The notes beneath the pieces were generated by a model. The model searched no databases and was not told the origin of the DNA. It saw nothing but the letters and a program-made list of their open reading frames with translations. From contig CADCEC010000011.1 of the NCBI GenBank assembly GCA_902800395.1, positions 28,265 to 92,264 of the forward strand: a DNA stretch of 64,000 nt, written 5' to 3'. Below, piece by piece: positions 8,558 to 17,350 of this stretch; position 1 is the first letter of the stretch; each line of letters starts with the position of its first letter. The translations under genes were made by a program, and so were the position numbers. The stretch is from an uncultured Bacteroidota bacterium. Its GTDB lineage: Bacteria; Bacteroidota; Bacteroidia; Bacteroidales; P3.

Positions 8558-9613
8558 TTAGGGCTCCCGCCAGACGAGGGAGCCTTTTTTGTCGATGTAG
8601 GCACTTTTGATGCCTTCGCCGCTGCCGTACATGATTTCCTCATGGGTGAGGCCGGCTTCGTTGATGATGACCAGGCAAAGTCCGTTTACGAAAAAGAGGG
8701 CGTCGTCCCACTGTGGCTCGATGACCATCTTGCCTGTGCGGTCGATGAAGCCCCAGAGGTGTTCCCCGTCCTTGAATACGCGGACGGCGGCGAGGCCTTC
8801 GGTGAAGTCGTGAGCGTCAATGAACTGTGGCTCTATGACCATCTGGCCGGTTTTGTCGATAAAGCCGTAGTGGCCGTCGACCAGCACTGCCGCCAACCCT
8901 TCGGAGAAAGATTGTATGTTCTCGAAGTCTGCCGGAATCACCCACCGGCCTGTGCGGTCGATACAGCCGCCTTTCTCGGTGCCGTGCCACGCTACGGCAA
9001 GTCCCTCGGAGAAGGTCTCCATCATGGAGTACTGCGGATTGATGACGAAGTGGCCGGAGCGGTCGATGAAGCCCCATTTGCCGTCTCTCCTCACCAGCGC
9101 TAGGCCGTCGGAGAAGTGGCCGGCCAGTTCGAACTGGCAGTCGATGACCAGCTTGCCGCTCTTGTCGATGTAGCCCCAGCGGCCGTTCTGTACATCGCCG
9201 AGTTGTACTGCCGCCAGGCCTTCGTGGAAGTCGTCGGCGTTGTCCCATTGCAGGGGAATGACCTGTTTGCCGGAGTGGTCGATAAAGCCGCAGCGGCCGT
9301 CGATAATCACTTTGGCGAGCCCTTCGGAGAAATGCTCCGCCCAGTTGAACTGGGGAGCGATGACCATCTTGCCGGTGGCGTCGATGAAGCCCCATTTGGA
9401 CTCTTCCTCGGTGTACACGGACGCCAGTCCCTCCGAGAAATCGTGCGCCATGATATACTGTGGCTCGACGACTATCTCGCCTTTAGCGTTGATGAACCCT
9501 TTGAGGTCATTCACCGGAGCGCAGTAGAGAGGGGATTCCTGAGCGGAGAGGAAGTCGAAGATTGATAATTGAAAAGTGAGAATTATAGCTGTCGCCAGAA
9601 GTATCTTTTTCAT
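8558..9613 (-). CDS. Secreted WG-repeat protein
   Basis: 351 residues. The signal peptide ends FLSAQ. Then come eight WG repeats of about 30-40 residues and a ninth partial one, each with a core like WGFIDxTGKMVIxPQF followed by FSEGLAxV. WG repeats form beta structures whose ligands are generally unknown. The start ATG overlaps the rnr stop as ATGA, so the two are probably translated together. TFQLSIF in the signal peptide comes from an AATTGAAAA-type repeat (about 9560-9583). The 3' end holds the terminator of the opposing gene. Confidence 0.85.
   Translation of the reverse strand: MKKILLATAIILTFQLSIFDFLSAQESPLYCAPVNDLKGFINAKGEIVVEPQYIMAHDFSEGLASVYTEEESKWGFIDATGKMVIAPQFNWAEHFSEGLAKVIIDGRCGFIDHSGKQVIPLQWDNADDFHEGLAAVQLGDVQNGRWGYIDKSGKLVIDCQFELAGHFSDGLALVRRDGKWGFIDRSGHFVINPQYSMMETFSEGLAVAWHGTEKGGCIDRTGRWVIPADFENIQSFSEGLAAVLVDGHYGFIDKTGQMVIEPQFIDAHDFTEGLAAVRVFKDGEHLWGFIDRTGKMVIEPQWDDALFFVNGLCLVIINEAGLTHEEIMYGSGEGIKSAYIDKKGSLVWREP
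8562..8590 (+). terminator. Terminator of the acyl-CoA ligase, inside the opposing gene
   Basis: GGCTCCC (8562-8568), 9-nt loop, GGGAGCC (8578-8584), then TTTTTT. It lies within the last codons of the convergent WG-repeat gene. Confidence 0.75.
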
Positions 9614-11919
9614 TTCTTTCTGTTGTTTTTCTTGGTTTTTCTGTCCCCAGACTTCCGTTTGGGGTTACTGTGCGGGCGCTCCCTCCGGGAGTTTTTGGAA
9701 GAGGGCCTTATGAGGTCGTCCTCTTCCACGAGGTCGAAGTCTATCTGCTTCTTGAGGAGGTCGACGCGGCGGACGCGGATATGCACTGGGTAGCCGAGCT
9801 TATAGGTGCGGCCGTGACGGCGGCCGATGACCTGATAGTTGTCCTCGTCGAGCATGTAGTAGTCGTCCTTGAGGCTGCCGATGGGTATCATGCCCTCGCA
9901 CTTGTTGCCCTCGATTTCGGCGTAGATGCCCCACTTGCTGACGCCGCTGATGAGGGCAGGGAAGACCTGTCCCAGCTTGTCGGCAAGATATTCGGCTTGC
10001 TTGTATTTCACGCTGGTGCGCTCAGCATCTGCGGCTTTCTTCTCCATGATGGAGCAGTGCTTGCAGTAGTCCTCGTACTCAGCAGCCTTGACGGAGGTGC
10101 CGCCTTGCAGGTAACGTTCGAGGAGGCGGTGCACCATGAGGTCGGGGTAGCGGCGGATGGGGGAGGTGAAGTGGGTGTAGTAGGGGAAGGCGAGTCCGTA
10201 GTGGCCGATGTTCTCGGTGCTGTAGTAGGCTTTTGACATGGTGCGGATGGCGATGGTGTCGACCATGTGCTCCTCGCCGCGGCCGGCGATGTTTTCGAAG
10301 AGACGGTTGTAGCTCTCTGCCAGTGCCTTGCGGCTGGAGGTCTTCATGCTGAAGCCCAGCTTGGCGACGAACTCGACGAAGGTGTTGAGCTTCTCGGGGT
10401 TGGGCTCGTCGTGGACGCGGTAGACGAAGGTTCTAGTATTTCTAGATTTACTAGTAGCACTAGATTTACTAGGTTTTCCTATATACTCTGCCACGGTCTT
10501 GTTAGCCAGGAGCATGAATTCCTCGATAAGCCAGTTGGCCTCCTTGCTTTCCTTGATGTAGACGCCGATGGGTTTGGCGTTTTCGTCGAGTTGGAATTTC
10601 ACCTCCTGGGTCTCGAAATTGATGGCTCCGCTCTTATAGCGTGCAGCCCGCAGCTTCTCCGCAATGCTATGCAACTTCAAAATCGCCTCTCCTACCGGTT
10701 TTCCACTTTCCACTTTCCACTTTCCACTTTCAATTATCTCCTGCGCCTCCTCGTAGGCCATACGGCGGTCGCTCTTAATCACGCTCTTGCCCATCCAGGT
10801 ATCGTAAACTTTGCCTTTGCTGTCCATCTCCATGACGACGGAGAAGCAGAGTTTCTCCTCGTCCTGACGGAGGGAGCAGACCTCGTTGCAGAGTTTCTCG
10901 GGGAGCATGGGGATGGTACGGTCGACGAGGTAGACGCTGGTGCCGCGCTCGTAGGCCTCGCGGTCGATGGCGCTGCCGGGCTTCACATAATAGCTCACGT
11001 CGGCGATATGTACGCCCACCTCCACGTGACCATTCTCTAGCTCGCGGAAGGAGAGGGCGTCATCGAAGTCTTTGGCATCGGCAGGGTCGATGGTGAAGGT
11101 GGTGACATCGCGAAAATCACGTCGCGAGGCAATCTCCTTTTTTGTGGGTTTCTTAATCTTTTTGGCCTCCTCTTCGACCTCCTTGGGGAAGTCGAGCGGG
11201 AAGTCGTACTCGGCGAGGATGCTCTGCATCTCGACGTTGTTGTCGCCGGGTTTTCCGAGGCGTTTGACGACCTTGCCCACGGGGTTGTTCATGCGCTCGG
11301 GCCAGTCGGTCATCTCCACCAGCACCTTCTCGCCGTTCTCTGCGCCACCGAGGTCATCGATATGGATGAAGATATCCACGGGCATGGTGCGTGAGTCGCT
11401 GACCATAAAGGCGAATCGTTCTTGTTTCTGTATCACGCCCACGAAGCGAGTTTTGGCTCGCTTGATGATTTCCACCACCTGTCCCTCGGGCTTGTGCATC
11501 TTGCGTTGGGGGAACATCAGCACCTTCACGGTGTCGCCATGGAGGGCGTGGTGGGTGTTGTTGGGGGCAATCTGGATATCCTCTCCAAGGTATTGCCTTG
11601 TCTCCTTATCTCCTGTCTCCTTGTCTCCTTCACGGATCACATAGGCTTTGCCGCCCTGTTTCATGTCGATGGTGCCGACGACATAGTTCTGCGGCAGCAG
11701 CTCGTCGTCGATGGACTTGGGGTTGATCTTGTATTTGCCTTTGTGGCTGTCCTCGACGAGGTGTTTCTGCTCGGCAAGTTCCTGAATGGTGCGTATCACC
11801 TCCTGACGCTCGGCTTTGCTGTTGGCGCCGATGCGCGAGGCAATCTGCTTGTGGTTGTAGGCGTCGAAGGGATTGTTGGCAAAGATTTTGAGTATCTGTT
11901 TTGCTAATTGTTCATTCAT
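9610..11919 (-). CDS. rnr: Ribonuclease R
   Basis: 769 residues. N-terminal winged helix (1-70), cold-shock OB folds, the RNB catalytic domain with FTIDPADAKDFDDALSF (metal-binding Asp residues), then a C-terminal S1 domain (about 640-725) and a Lys/Arg-rich tail. It degrades structured RNA 3' to 5'. Three in-frame tandem-repeat segments stand out: EGDKETGDKETR (about 97-108), SGKWKVESGK (about 396-408) and SKSSATSKSRNT (about 481-496). Each comes from a different repeat family and sits between conserved blocks. The reading frame is intact, so the enzyme is probably active. Confidence 0.92.
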   Translation of the reverse strand: MNEQLAKQILKIFANNPFDAYNHKQIASRIGANSKAERQEVIRTIQELAEQKHLVEDSHKGKYKINPKSIDDELLPQNYVVGTIDMKQGGKAYVIREGDKETGDKETRQYLGEDIQIAPNNTHHALHGDTVKVLMFPQRKMHKPEGQVVEIIKRAKTRFVGVIQKQERFAFMVSDSRTMPVDIFIHIDDLGGAENGEKVLVEMTDWPERMNNPVGKVVKRLGKPGDNNVEMQSILAEYDFPLDFPKEVEEEAKKIKKPTKKEIASRRDFRDVTTFTIDPADAKDFDDALSFRELENGHVEVGVHIADVSYYVKPGSAIDREAYERGTSVYLVDRTIPMLPEKLCNEVCSLRQDEEKLCFSVVMEMDSKGKVYDTWMGKSVIKSDRRMAYEEAQEIIESGKWKVESGKPVGEAILKLHSIAEKLRAARYKSGAINFETQEVKFQLDENAKPIGVYIKESKEANWLIEEFMLLANKTVAEYIGKPSKSSATSKSRNTRTFVYRVHDEPNPEKLNTFVEFVAKLGFSMKTSSRKALAESYNRLFENIAGRGEEHMVDTIAIRTMSKAYYSTENIGHYGLAFPYYTHFTSPIRRYPDLMVHRLLERYLQGGTSVKAAEYEDYCKHCSIMEKKAADAERTSVKYKQAEYLADKLGQVFPALISGVSKWGIYAEIEGNKCEGMIPIGSLKDDYYMLDEDNYQVIGRRHGRTYKLGYPVHIRVRRVDLLKKQIDFDLVEEDDLIRPSSKNSRRERPHSNPKRKSGDRKTKKNNRKK
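10431..10478. repeat. CTAGATTTACTAG-type repeat inside rnr
   Basis: Tandem units built on TCTAG/ACTAG code SKSSATSKSRN in frame on the minus strand. A related short array lies at about 18527-18556 inside the FAD oxidoreductase gene. Confidence 0.75.
10701..10736. repeat. Heptamer array (TTTCCAC) inside rnr
   Basis: Four to five tandem copies of the heptamer code SGKWKVESGK on the minus strand. The same heptamer array occurs at 17626-17656 and 28950-28976. Confidence 0.88.
11596..11632. repeat. TCTCCTTA/TCTCCTG array inside rnr
   Basis: CTTGTCTCCTTATCTCCTGT-type array coding EGDKETGDKET. It is the same family as the intergenic arrays at 50577-50611 and 51087-51222. Confidence 0.8.
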
Positions 11920-11951
11920 AATATGAACATAACGCCTTTTAAAAATATTTA

Positions 11952-11983
11952 TTTTGTCAGTTCATTTTTATTTTGTACTTTTG
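11952..11983 (+). promoter_or_regulatory. Promoter of the riboswitch transcript
   Basis: TTTTG (11952-11956), a spacer of 19 bp, then TACTTTTG (11976-11983), immediately before the cobalamin aptamer. Confidence 0.7.
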
Positions 11984-11984
11984 C

Positions 11985-12158
11985 CGCCGATTTGGTCACC
12001 CGCCGAGGGTGCCAAGAGGGAAGCCGGTGAGAGTCCGGCGCAGTCCCGCTGCTGTAAGCTCAGTTGTTGAAGCTCAATATGATACGTCACTGTACAACGT
12101 CATAGTTGCATGGGAAGACAGAGCCGAAGAGAGCAAGCCAGAAGACCTGCCAAATCGC
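11985..12158 (+). promoter_or_regulatory. Cobalamin (B12) riboswitch aptamer
   Basis: The conserved core GGGAAGCCGGTGAGAGTCCG, then GCGCAGTCCCGCTGCTGTAA, is followed by peripheral stems. The diagnostic B12 box GCCAGAAGACCTGCC ends the aptamer (12138-12152). Known members bind cobalamins and repress downstream B12-uptake genes. Confidence 0.93.
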
Positions 12159-12226
12159 TAAAATCGGTACCGCTTTCGAGGAAAAAGCACTCCGGTAACA
12201 CAAGATTTGCGCTCCCGCAGGTCTTC
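12141..12226 (+). promoter_or_regulatory. Predicted expression platform pairing with the B12 box
   Basis: GAAGACCTGC (12141-12150) of the B12 box is exactly complementary to GCAGGTCTTC (12217-12226), and CAAATC (12151-12156) to GATTTG (12204-12209). The two helices could replace the ligand-bound fold. This is inferred from complementarity only. Confidence 0.6.
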
Positions 12227-12292
12227 TTCCGCGATTTTCCGATACCGATATTGAAATTGGAAACAATAACAAACTAAAAAAACAATATCAAT

Positions 12293-14212
12293 ATGGTAAA
12301 AAAAGTACTTACATTATCATTAGGACTGGTGCTGTCATTCGTCACCATGGCCCAAATGAACAACAATGAGCATGCGAAGAAGCAACAAGCCAAATCGATA
12401 TCTTTCCCAACTTCCGATATCCAGTTCTGGGTGGGTACGGGCAGCAATTCGGCTGTTGTTATCATCGGATGGGACGACAATCCCAGCGGAAACAATTTCG
12501 CCCTGGCTTGGGGTGTGCGTTGGAATGGCAGCTGCACCGCTGTGAATATGCTTGACACTATCGCCACTTATGACAGTCGCGTGGCCTACGCCATCAGTTC
12601 GGGCTTTGTGACCAGTATCGGCTACAACGACGGCACGCTTGTCTCTGGCTCCGAAGACAGCTATTGGTGCTACACCCTCAACGGCACCTGGGCCGACGCT
12701 TATGGAGTCCAAGCTATGACCAACGGCGACGTGATGGAGATTAGTAGCAGTTGTATGTTCCCCCTCACCACTGCTACGGCCGCCAGCGATCCCAACGCTA
12801 CGGATATCCCCGTTGACGCTACCATTGCCGCCAGCGACATCCTCTTCTGGGTGGGTCATGGTGAGAACGAGGCTATCCTCGCTGTCAACTGGGCCGATAC
12901 TGCTCTCGCTTGGGGCTATCGCTTCGCTGCCGACAGCGTCTCCTCCGCCACCATGCTGGCCGACATCGCTGCTGCCGACCCGCGCCTCACCGTCGAAGGC
13001 ACAGGTTACGTCTCCGACATACTTTATATCGACACCGCTGCCGGTATGACCGACACCCTCGCTGTTACCCCCGGCAACTGGTGGGGCAGCCTCCTCAACG
13101 GCTATAGCGACATGGGTACAGGCCAGATGCTTCATGACGGCGACCTCCAGAAATGGGGCGACCCCGCCGCCGGTGTCATCGCCGACAGCATGGAATACAG
13201 TGGCTACTGGTACTACACCTACGTCTATCCTATGACCATCCACGCCGTCACCGTTCCCGACACCACGGGCACTGTGGAGCCTGTCGACCCTGAGCACGGT
13301 CCTTTTTGTGGCGCCGTGGGCACTGAAGGCTGCAACGCCATCAAGGCCGACAGCAGCGCCATCGTGGCTTGGGCCACCGGCGTCACCGTCACCCGCGGAC
13401 CCCGCAACATCGCCAACCCCGACCTCGGCCTCGCAGCCACAGGTACCGAGAGCAATGCCATCGGCATGGCTACCCTCAACGATGTCTATGATGTCGTCAG
13501 CCTTGGCGACGGCGGCAGCGCCCTCGTCACCTTCGCCCGTCCCATCCGCAACGGCGAAGGCCCCGACTTCGCAGTCTACGAGAACGGTTTCAGCGACAAC
13601 AGCCTCGAACTGGCCTTCGTGGAGGTCAGCACCGACGGCCAACGCTTTGTCCGCTTCTCCGCCACCTGCCTCACCCAGACCGAGACCCAGTTGGCCAACG
13701 CCGGACAGACCGACCCCACCAACCTCAACAACCTCGCCGGTAAGTTCCGCATCGGCTACGGTACTCCCTTCGACCTCGAAGAGCTCCGCGACAGCACCGG
13801 CATCAATATCGACTCCATCGTATATGTCCGCATTGTCGACGTTGTCGGCAGCATTAATCCGCAGTATGGTACCTACGATGCTTACGGCCATATCATCAAC
13901 GACCCCTGGCCCACGCCCTTCGAGGCCAGTGGCTACGACCTCACCGGTGTCGCCGTGTTGCATGAGAACACCAACACTAGCGGCATCACAGAGGTGATGA
14001 CCGTCGAAGGCATCTGGCCCAACCCGACGGCCGACCGCGTCAATGTCAGCATGCGCTATGCCGCCGAAGGTCTCCTGTATGACCTCACCTGCCGTCAGGT
14101 GGCTTCCTACAGTCTCCGCGAAGGCCTCAATACCCTCGACCTCACCAACCTCAAGAATGGCGTCTACATGCTCCGTACGGAAGGTTCCGTGAGCAAGATT
14201 GTGAAGAAATAA
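12293..14212 (+). CDS. B12-regulated T9SS surface protein
   Basis: 639 residues. Signal peptide, then two related domains of about 130 residues: IQFWVGTGSNSAVVIIGWDD...ALAWGVRWNG and ILFWVGHGENEAILAVNWAD...ALAWGYRF. A third domain has FAVYENGFSDNSLELAFVEV, VYVRIVDVVGSIN and PFEASGYDLTGVAV. The type A T9SS sorting domain comes last (GIWPNPTADRVNV to SKIVKK). The riboswitch upstream implies expression when B12 is scarce, so binding or capture of corrinoids at the cell surface is the natural inference. I cannot prove it from sequence. No BtuB-like receptor follows. A strong terminator ends the unit. Confidence 0.78.
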   Translation: MVKKVLTLSLGLVLSFVTMAQMNNNEHAKKQQAKSISFPTSDIQFWVGTGSNSAVVIIGWDDNPSGNNFALAWGVRWNGSCTAVNMLDTIATYDSRVAYAISSGFVTSIGYNDGTLVSGSEDSYWCYTLNGTWADAYGVQAMTNGDVMEISSSCMFPLTTATAASDPNATDIPVDATIAASDILFWVGHGENEAILAVNWADTALAWGYRFAADSVSSATMLADIAAADPRLTVEGTGYVSDILYIDTAAGMTDTLAVTPGNWWGSLLNGYSDMGTGQMLHDGDLQKWGDPAAGVIADSMEYSGYWYYTYVYPMTIHAVTVPDTTGTVEPVDPEHGPFCGAVGTEGCNAIKADSSAIVAWATGVTVTRGPRNIANPDLGLAATGTESNAIGMATLNDVYDVVSLGDGGSALVTFARPIRNGEGPDFAVYENGFSDNSLELAFVEVSTDGQRFVRFSATCLTQTETQLANAGQTDPTNLNNLAGKFRIGYGTPFDLEELRDSTGINIDSIVYVRIVDVVGSINPQYGTYDAYGHIINDPWPTPFEASGYDLTGVAVLHENTNTSGITEVMTVEGIWPNPTADRVNVSMRYAAEGLLYDLTCRQVASYSLREGLNTLDLTNLKNGVYMLRTEGSVSKIVKK

Positions 14213-14234
14213 TGAGTTGTTTTGATTAATACGG

Positions 14235-14269
14235 CTGCGGTGGCCCTAGGTGGTCGCCGCAGTTTTTTT
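14235..14269 (+). terminator. Rho-independent terminator
   Basis: 11-bp stem CTGCGGTGGCC / GGTCGCCGCAG with a 6-nt loop, followed by TTTTTTT. Confidence 0.9.
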
Positions 14270-14353
14270 ATATTTTTTTAACATGCGCGTACACAATAGA
14301 AACAGACATCGCTGCGTTATCAGTCTCAAAAATAAAAACAACCCATATTGAAA

Positions 14354-15247
14354 ATGAAGAAAATCTTTTTGACAGTCAGTATCTTAGTTGCCACTTTCTC
14401 TTTTGTGGCCTGCAATGGCGATGCCAAATCCGAGGCTCAGAAGCAGATTGACTCCATGCGCGATATCATCGCCCAGCAGAACATTGGCCTTGCCGAGCGC
14501 GACAGTCTCATGGCTATGCTCAACGAGGTTGACAGCACCTTCGCACAACTTGAGGCCGAATACGCTGTCATGCAGGAGATGAGCCGCAAGAATCCCGAGG
14601 CCAACCGTCGCACCATCACTGACCGTATGGCTGCCCTTCAGGAGACCATGGCCGCCAACAAGGAGAAAATCCGTCAACTCAATGGTCGCATCAAAGCCCT
14701 CAATGGCAAGAATAACGACCTTCAGGCTTATATCACCCGCCTCGAAGAGCGCAGCGCCGCCCAGGAAGCCCAGATTGCCGAGTTACTCACCGAACTCGAG
14801 AACAACAAGGTGGTTATCAAGGACCTCCACCAAAATGTCGCCAACCTCAACCAGAATGTTAGCGATTTGACGGCCTCCAATGAGGAGAAGACCCAGGTCA
14901 TCGCCAAACAGATTGCCGACGCCAACCGCGCTTGGTTCATCGTGGGCACCTACGACGAGCTCAAGGAAGCCGGTGTCGTTACCAAGAGTGGCGGCTTCAT
15001 CGGCATCGGCCGTAAGCAGGGCACCGTGGCCAACATGAAGACCGACAAGTTCACCGAGATTGACCGCACCAAGGTCACCACCATCACCCTCAACCTCAAG
15101 AAACCCGTCCTCGTGAGCCAGCATCCTGAAGGCAGCTACGAGTTCGTGGCCGACGAGGAGAACAAGAAGGTCACCGCCTACCTTCACATCCTCAACCCCA
15201 CCCAATTCTGGCAGTATACCGACTATCTGGTGGTCTCCACCAAATAG
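14354..15247 (+). CDS. Coiled-coil lipoprotein of the Cbp1-like adhesin type
   Basis: 297 residues from ATG 14354; the frame also contains an earlier TTG, less likely. Lipobox FVAC then NGDAKSE. Residues about 25-190 are a long coiled coil (IRQLNGRIKALNGKNNDLQAYITRLEER), followed by a compact C-terminal domain with AWFIVGTYDELKEAGVVTK, GGFIGIGRK, FTEIDRTKV and NPTQFWQYTDYLVVS. This layout resembles a Bacteroidetes family described as Cbp1-like collagen-binding adhesins, but the match is from memory and binding is unproven. It is followed by uvrB after 9 bp. Confidence 0.65.
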   Translation: MKKIFLTVSILVATFSFVACNGDAKSEAQKQIDSMRDIIAQQNIGLAERDSLMAMLNEVDSTFAQLEAEYAVMQEMSRKNPEANRRTITDRMAALQETMAANKEKIRQLNGRIKALNGKNNDLQAYITRLEERSAAQEAQIAELLTELENNKVVIKDLHQNVANLNQNVSDLTASNEEKTQVIAKQIADANRAWFIVGTYDELKEAGVVTKSGGFIGIGRKQGTVANMKTDKFTEIDRTKVTTITLNLKKPVLVSQHPEGSYEFVADEENKKVTAYLHILNPTQFWQYTDYLVVSTK

Positions 15248-15256
15248 TCCCGCATA

Positions 15257-17350
15257 ATGGACTTTAAACTGAAATCCGACTTCGCCCCCATGGGCGACCA
15301 ACCCGACGCCATCCGCCAACTAGTGGATGGCGTTCGTGCCGGTCAGCGTGCCCAAGTCTTGCAGGGTGTCACTGGCTCCGGCAAGACTTTCACCGTGGCC
15401 AACGTCATCCAGGAGCTCCAGCGTCCCACGCTGGTGCTCAGCCACAACAAGACCCTCGCGGCTCAGCTATACGGCGAGTTCCGCCAGTTCTTCCCCGACA
15501 ACGCCGTCGAGTATTTCGTCTCCTATTACGACTACTACCAGCCCGAGGCCTATATCGCCGCCACCAACACCTACATTGAGAAAGACCTCGCCATCAACGA
15601 CGAACTCGACAAGCTGCGCCTCCGCGCCTCCAGTGCCCTCCTTTCCGGTCGCCGCGACGTGATAGTGGTCTCCTCCGTGAGCTGCATCTACGGCATCGGC
15701 AACCCCGACGAGTTCAAGAAAGGCACCGTCGAGATACGCGTGGGCGACCGCCTCCAGCGCGACCAGCTGCTGATGCGCCTCCTCGACGGACAGTATGTGC
15801 GCAACGAGATAGAGTTCACCAACGGCCGCTTCCGCGTCAAGGGCGACACCGTCGACATCTTCCCCTCCTTCGCCGACTTCTGCTACCGCGTCTCCTTTTG
15901 GGACGATGAGGTGGAAAGCCTCGAGAGCTTCGACCCCATCAGCGGACAGCGCCTCGACCGCTTCGACGAGATAACCATCTACCCCGCCTCCAACTTCCTC
16001 ACCTCCAAGGATCACCTCCCCGAGATTATCCTCCAGATTCAGCGCGACATGTTCGACCGTCGCGACTACCTCCTCTCTATCGACAAGCACCTCGAGGCCA
16101 AGCGTCTCGAGGAACGCGTCAACTATGACCTCGAGATGATTCAGGAGCTCGGCTACTGCTCTGGTATCGAGAACTACAGCCGCTATTTCGACGGCCGCCA
16201 GCCCGGCACACGTCCCTTCTGTCTCATCGACTACTTCCCCGACGACTTCCTCCTCGTCGTCGACGAGAGCCACGTCACCGTTCCCCAGATTGGTGCCATG
16301 TATGGCGGCGACCGCAGTCGCAAGACCTCTCTCGTCGAGTATGGCTTCCGCCTGCCGTCGGCACTCGACAACCGCCCTCTGACCTACGAGGAGTTTTACA
16401 ACCTCACCGGCCAGACCATCTATATCTCCGCCACGCCTGCCGACTACGAGCTCAACGAAGCCGAAGGCATCGTGGTGGAACAGGTGATACGTCCCACGGG
16501 ACTCCTCGACCCCGTCGTCGAGGTGCGCCCCGCCGTCAGCCAGGTCGACGACCTGCTGGACGAGATAGAGAATACCGTTGACAAGGGCGAGCGCGTCCTC
16601 GTCACCACCCTCACCAAACGCATGGCCGAGGAACTGACCTCCTACCTCATCAACCTGGGTATTCGCAGCAAGTATATCCACTCTGATGTCGATACCCTCG
16701 AGCGTGTGGAGATCATGCGCGACCTCCGCATGGGTGTCTTCGACGTGCTGGTGGGTGTCAACCTGCTGCGCGAAGGTCTCGACCTCCCCGAGGTCTCCCT
16801 CGTGGCCATCCTCGACGCTGACAAGGAGGGCTTCCTCCGCAGCGACCGCGCCCTCATCCAGACCATCGGACGTGCCGCGCGCAACGTACACAGCAAAGCC
16901 ATCCTCTATGGCGACACCATCACGGGTTCCATGCAGCGCGCCATCGACATCACCAACCGCCACCGCGAGAAACAGATACGCTACAATATGGAGCACGGCA
17001 TCGTACCCAAACAGATTGTCAAATCCACCGACGCCATCCTCGGCACCACTGGCATTATTGAGCACGCTGCCGAAATGCGGAACGCCACCGATAAAGACCC
17101 CGTTGCCATCTATAAGGAGGACACGATGCCGCAGGCCGCCGAACCCCGCGCGCCCTACGGCGAGAAGGAATCTATTGATACTCCTGCACCATCTCCATTC
17201 CTCTCATACACAAAAGAGCAGTTGAGAAAGGAAATCCGTGACCGCCAGCGCAAGATGCAGCTCGCCGCCAAAGAGCTCGACTTCCTTGCTGCCGCTAAAT
17301 ACCGCGACGAAATCAAAGAACTACAATCCCTCCTCGACACCGCCCGATGA
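15257..17350 (+). CDS. uvrB: UvrABC excinuclease subunit B
   Basis: 697 residues. Walker A GVTGSGKTFTVANV (about 34-47), the DNA-clamping beta-hairpin region YYDYYQPEAYIAATNTYIEKD (about 92-112), VVDESHVTVPQIGAMYGGDR, helicase motifs near LVGVNLLREGLDLPEVSLVAILDADKEGFLRS and QTIGRAARN. A C-terminal UVR domain follows (KEQLRKEIRDRQRKMQLAAK). It verifies damage and recruits UvrC in nucleotide excision repair. The stop overlaps the next gene's start as ATGA, which implies translational coupling. Confidence 0.96.
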   Translation: MDFKLKSDFAPMGDQPDAIRQLVDGVRAGQRAQVLQGVTGSGKTFTVANVIQELQRPTLVLSHNKTLAAQLYGEFRQFFPDNAVEYFVSYYDYYQPEAYIAATNTYIEKDLAINDELDKLRLRASSALLSGRRDVIVVSSVSCIYGIGNPDEFKKGTVEIRVGDRLQRDQLLMRLLDGQYVRNEIEFTNGRFRVKGDTVDIFPSFADFCYRVSFWDDEVESLESFDPISGQRLDRFDEITIYPASNFLTSKDHLPEIILQIQRDMFDRRDYLLSIDKHLEAKRLEERVNYDLEMIQELGYCSGIENYSRYFDGRQPGTRPFCLIDYFPDDFLLVVDESHVTVPQIGAMYGGDRSRKTSLVEYGFRLPSALDNRPLTYEEFYNLTGQTIYISATPADYELNEAEGIVVEQVIRPTGLLDPVVEVRPAVSQVDDLLDEIENTVDKGERVLVTTLTKRMAEELTSYLINLGIRSKYIHSDVDTLERVEIMRDLRMGVFDVLVGVNLLREGLDLPEVSLVAILDADKEGFLRSDRALIQTIGRAARNVHSKAILYGDTITGSMQRAIDITNRHREKQIRYNMEHGIVPKQIVKSTDAILGTTGIIEHAAEMRNATDKDPVAIYKEDTMPQAAEPRAPYGEKESIDTPAPSPFLSYTKEQLRKEIRDRQRKMQLAAKELDFLAAAKYRDEIKELQSLLDTAR

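Noticed and set aside
12335-13963. 542-codon minus frame opposite the B12-regulated gene
   Set aside because: Shadow frame. The plus frame has a signal peptide, repeats and sorting domain, and follows the riboswitch.
15467-17065. 532-codon minus frame opposite uvrB
   Set aside because: Shadow of uvrB, whose helicase motifs are unmistakable.
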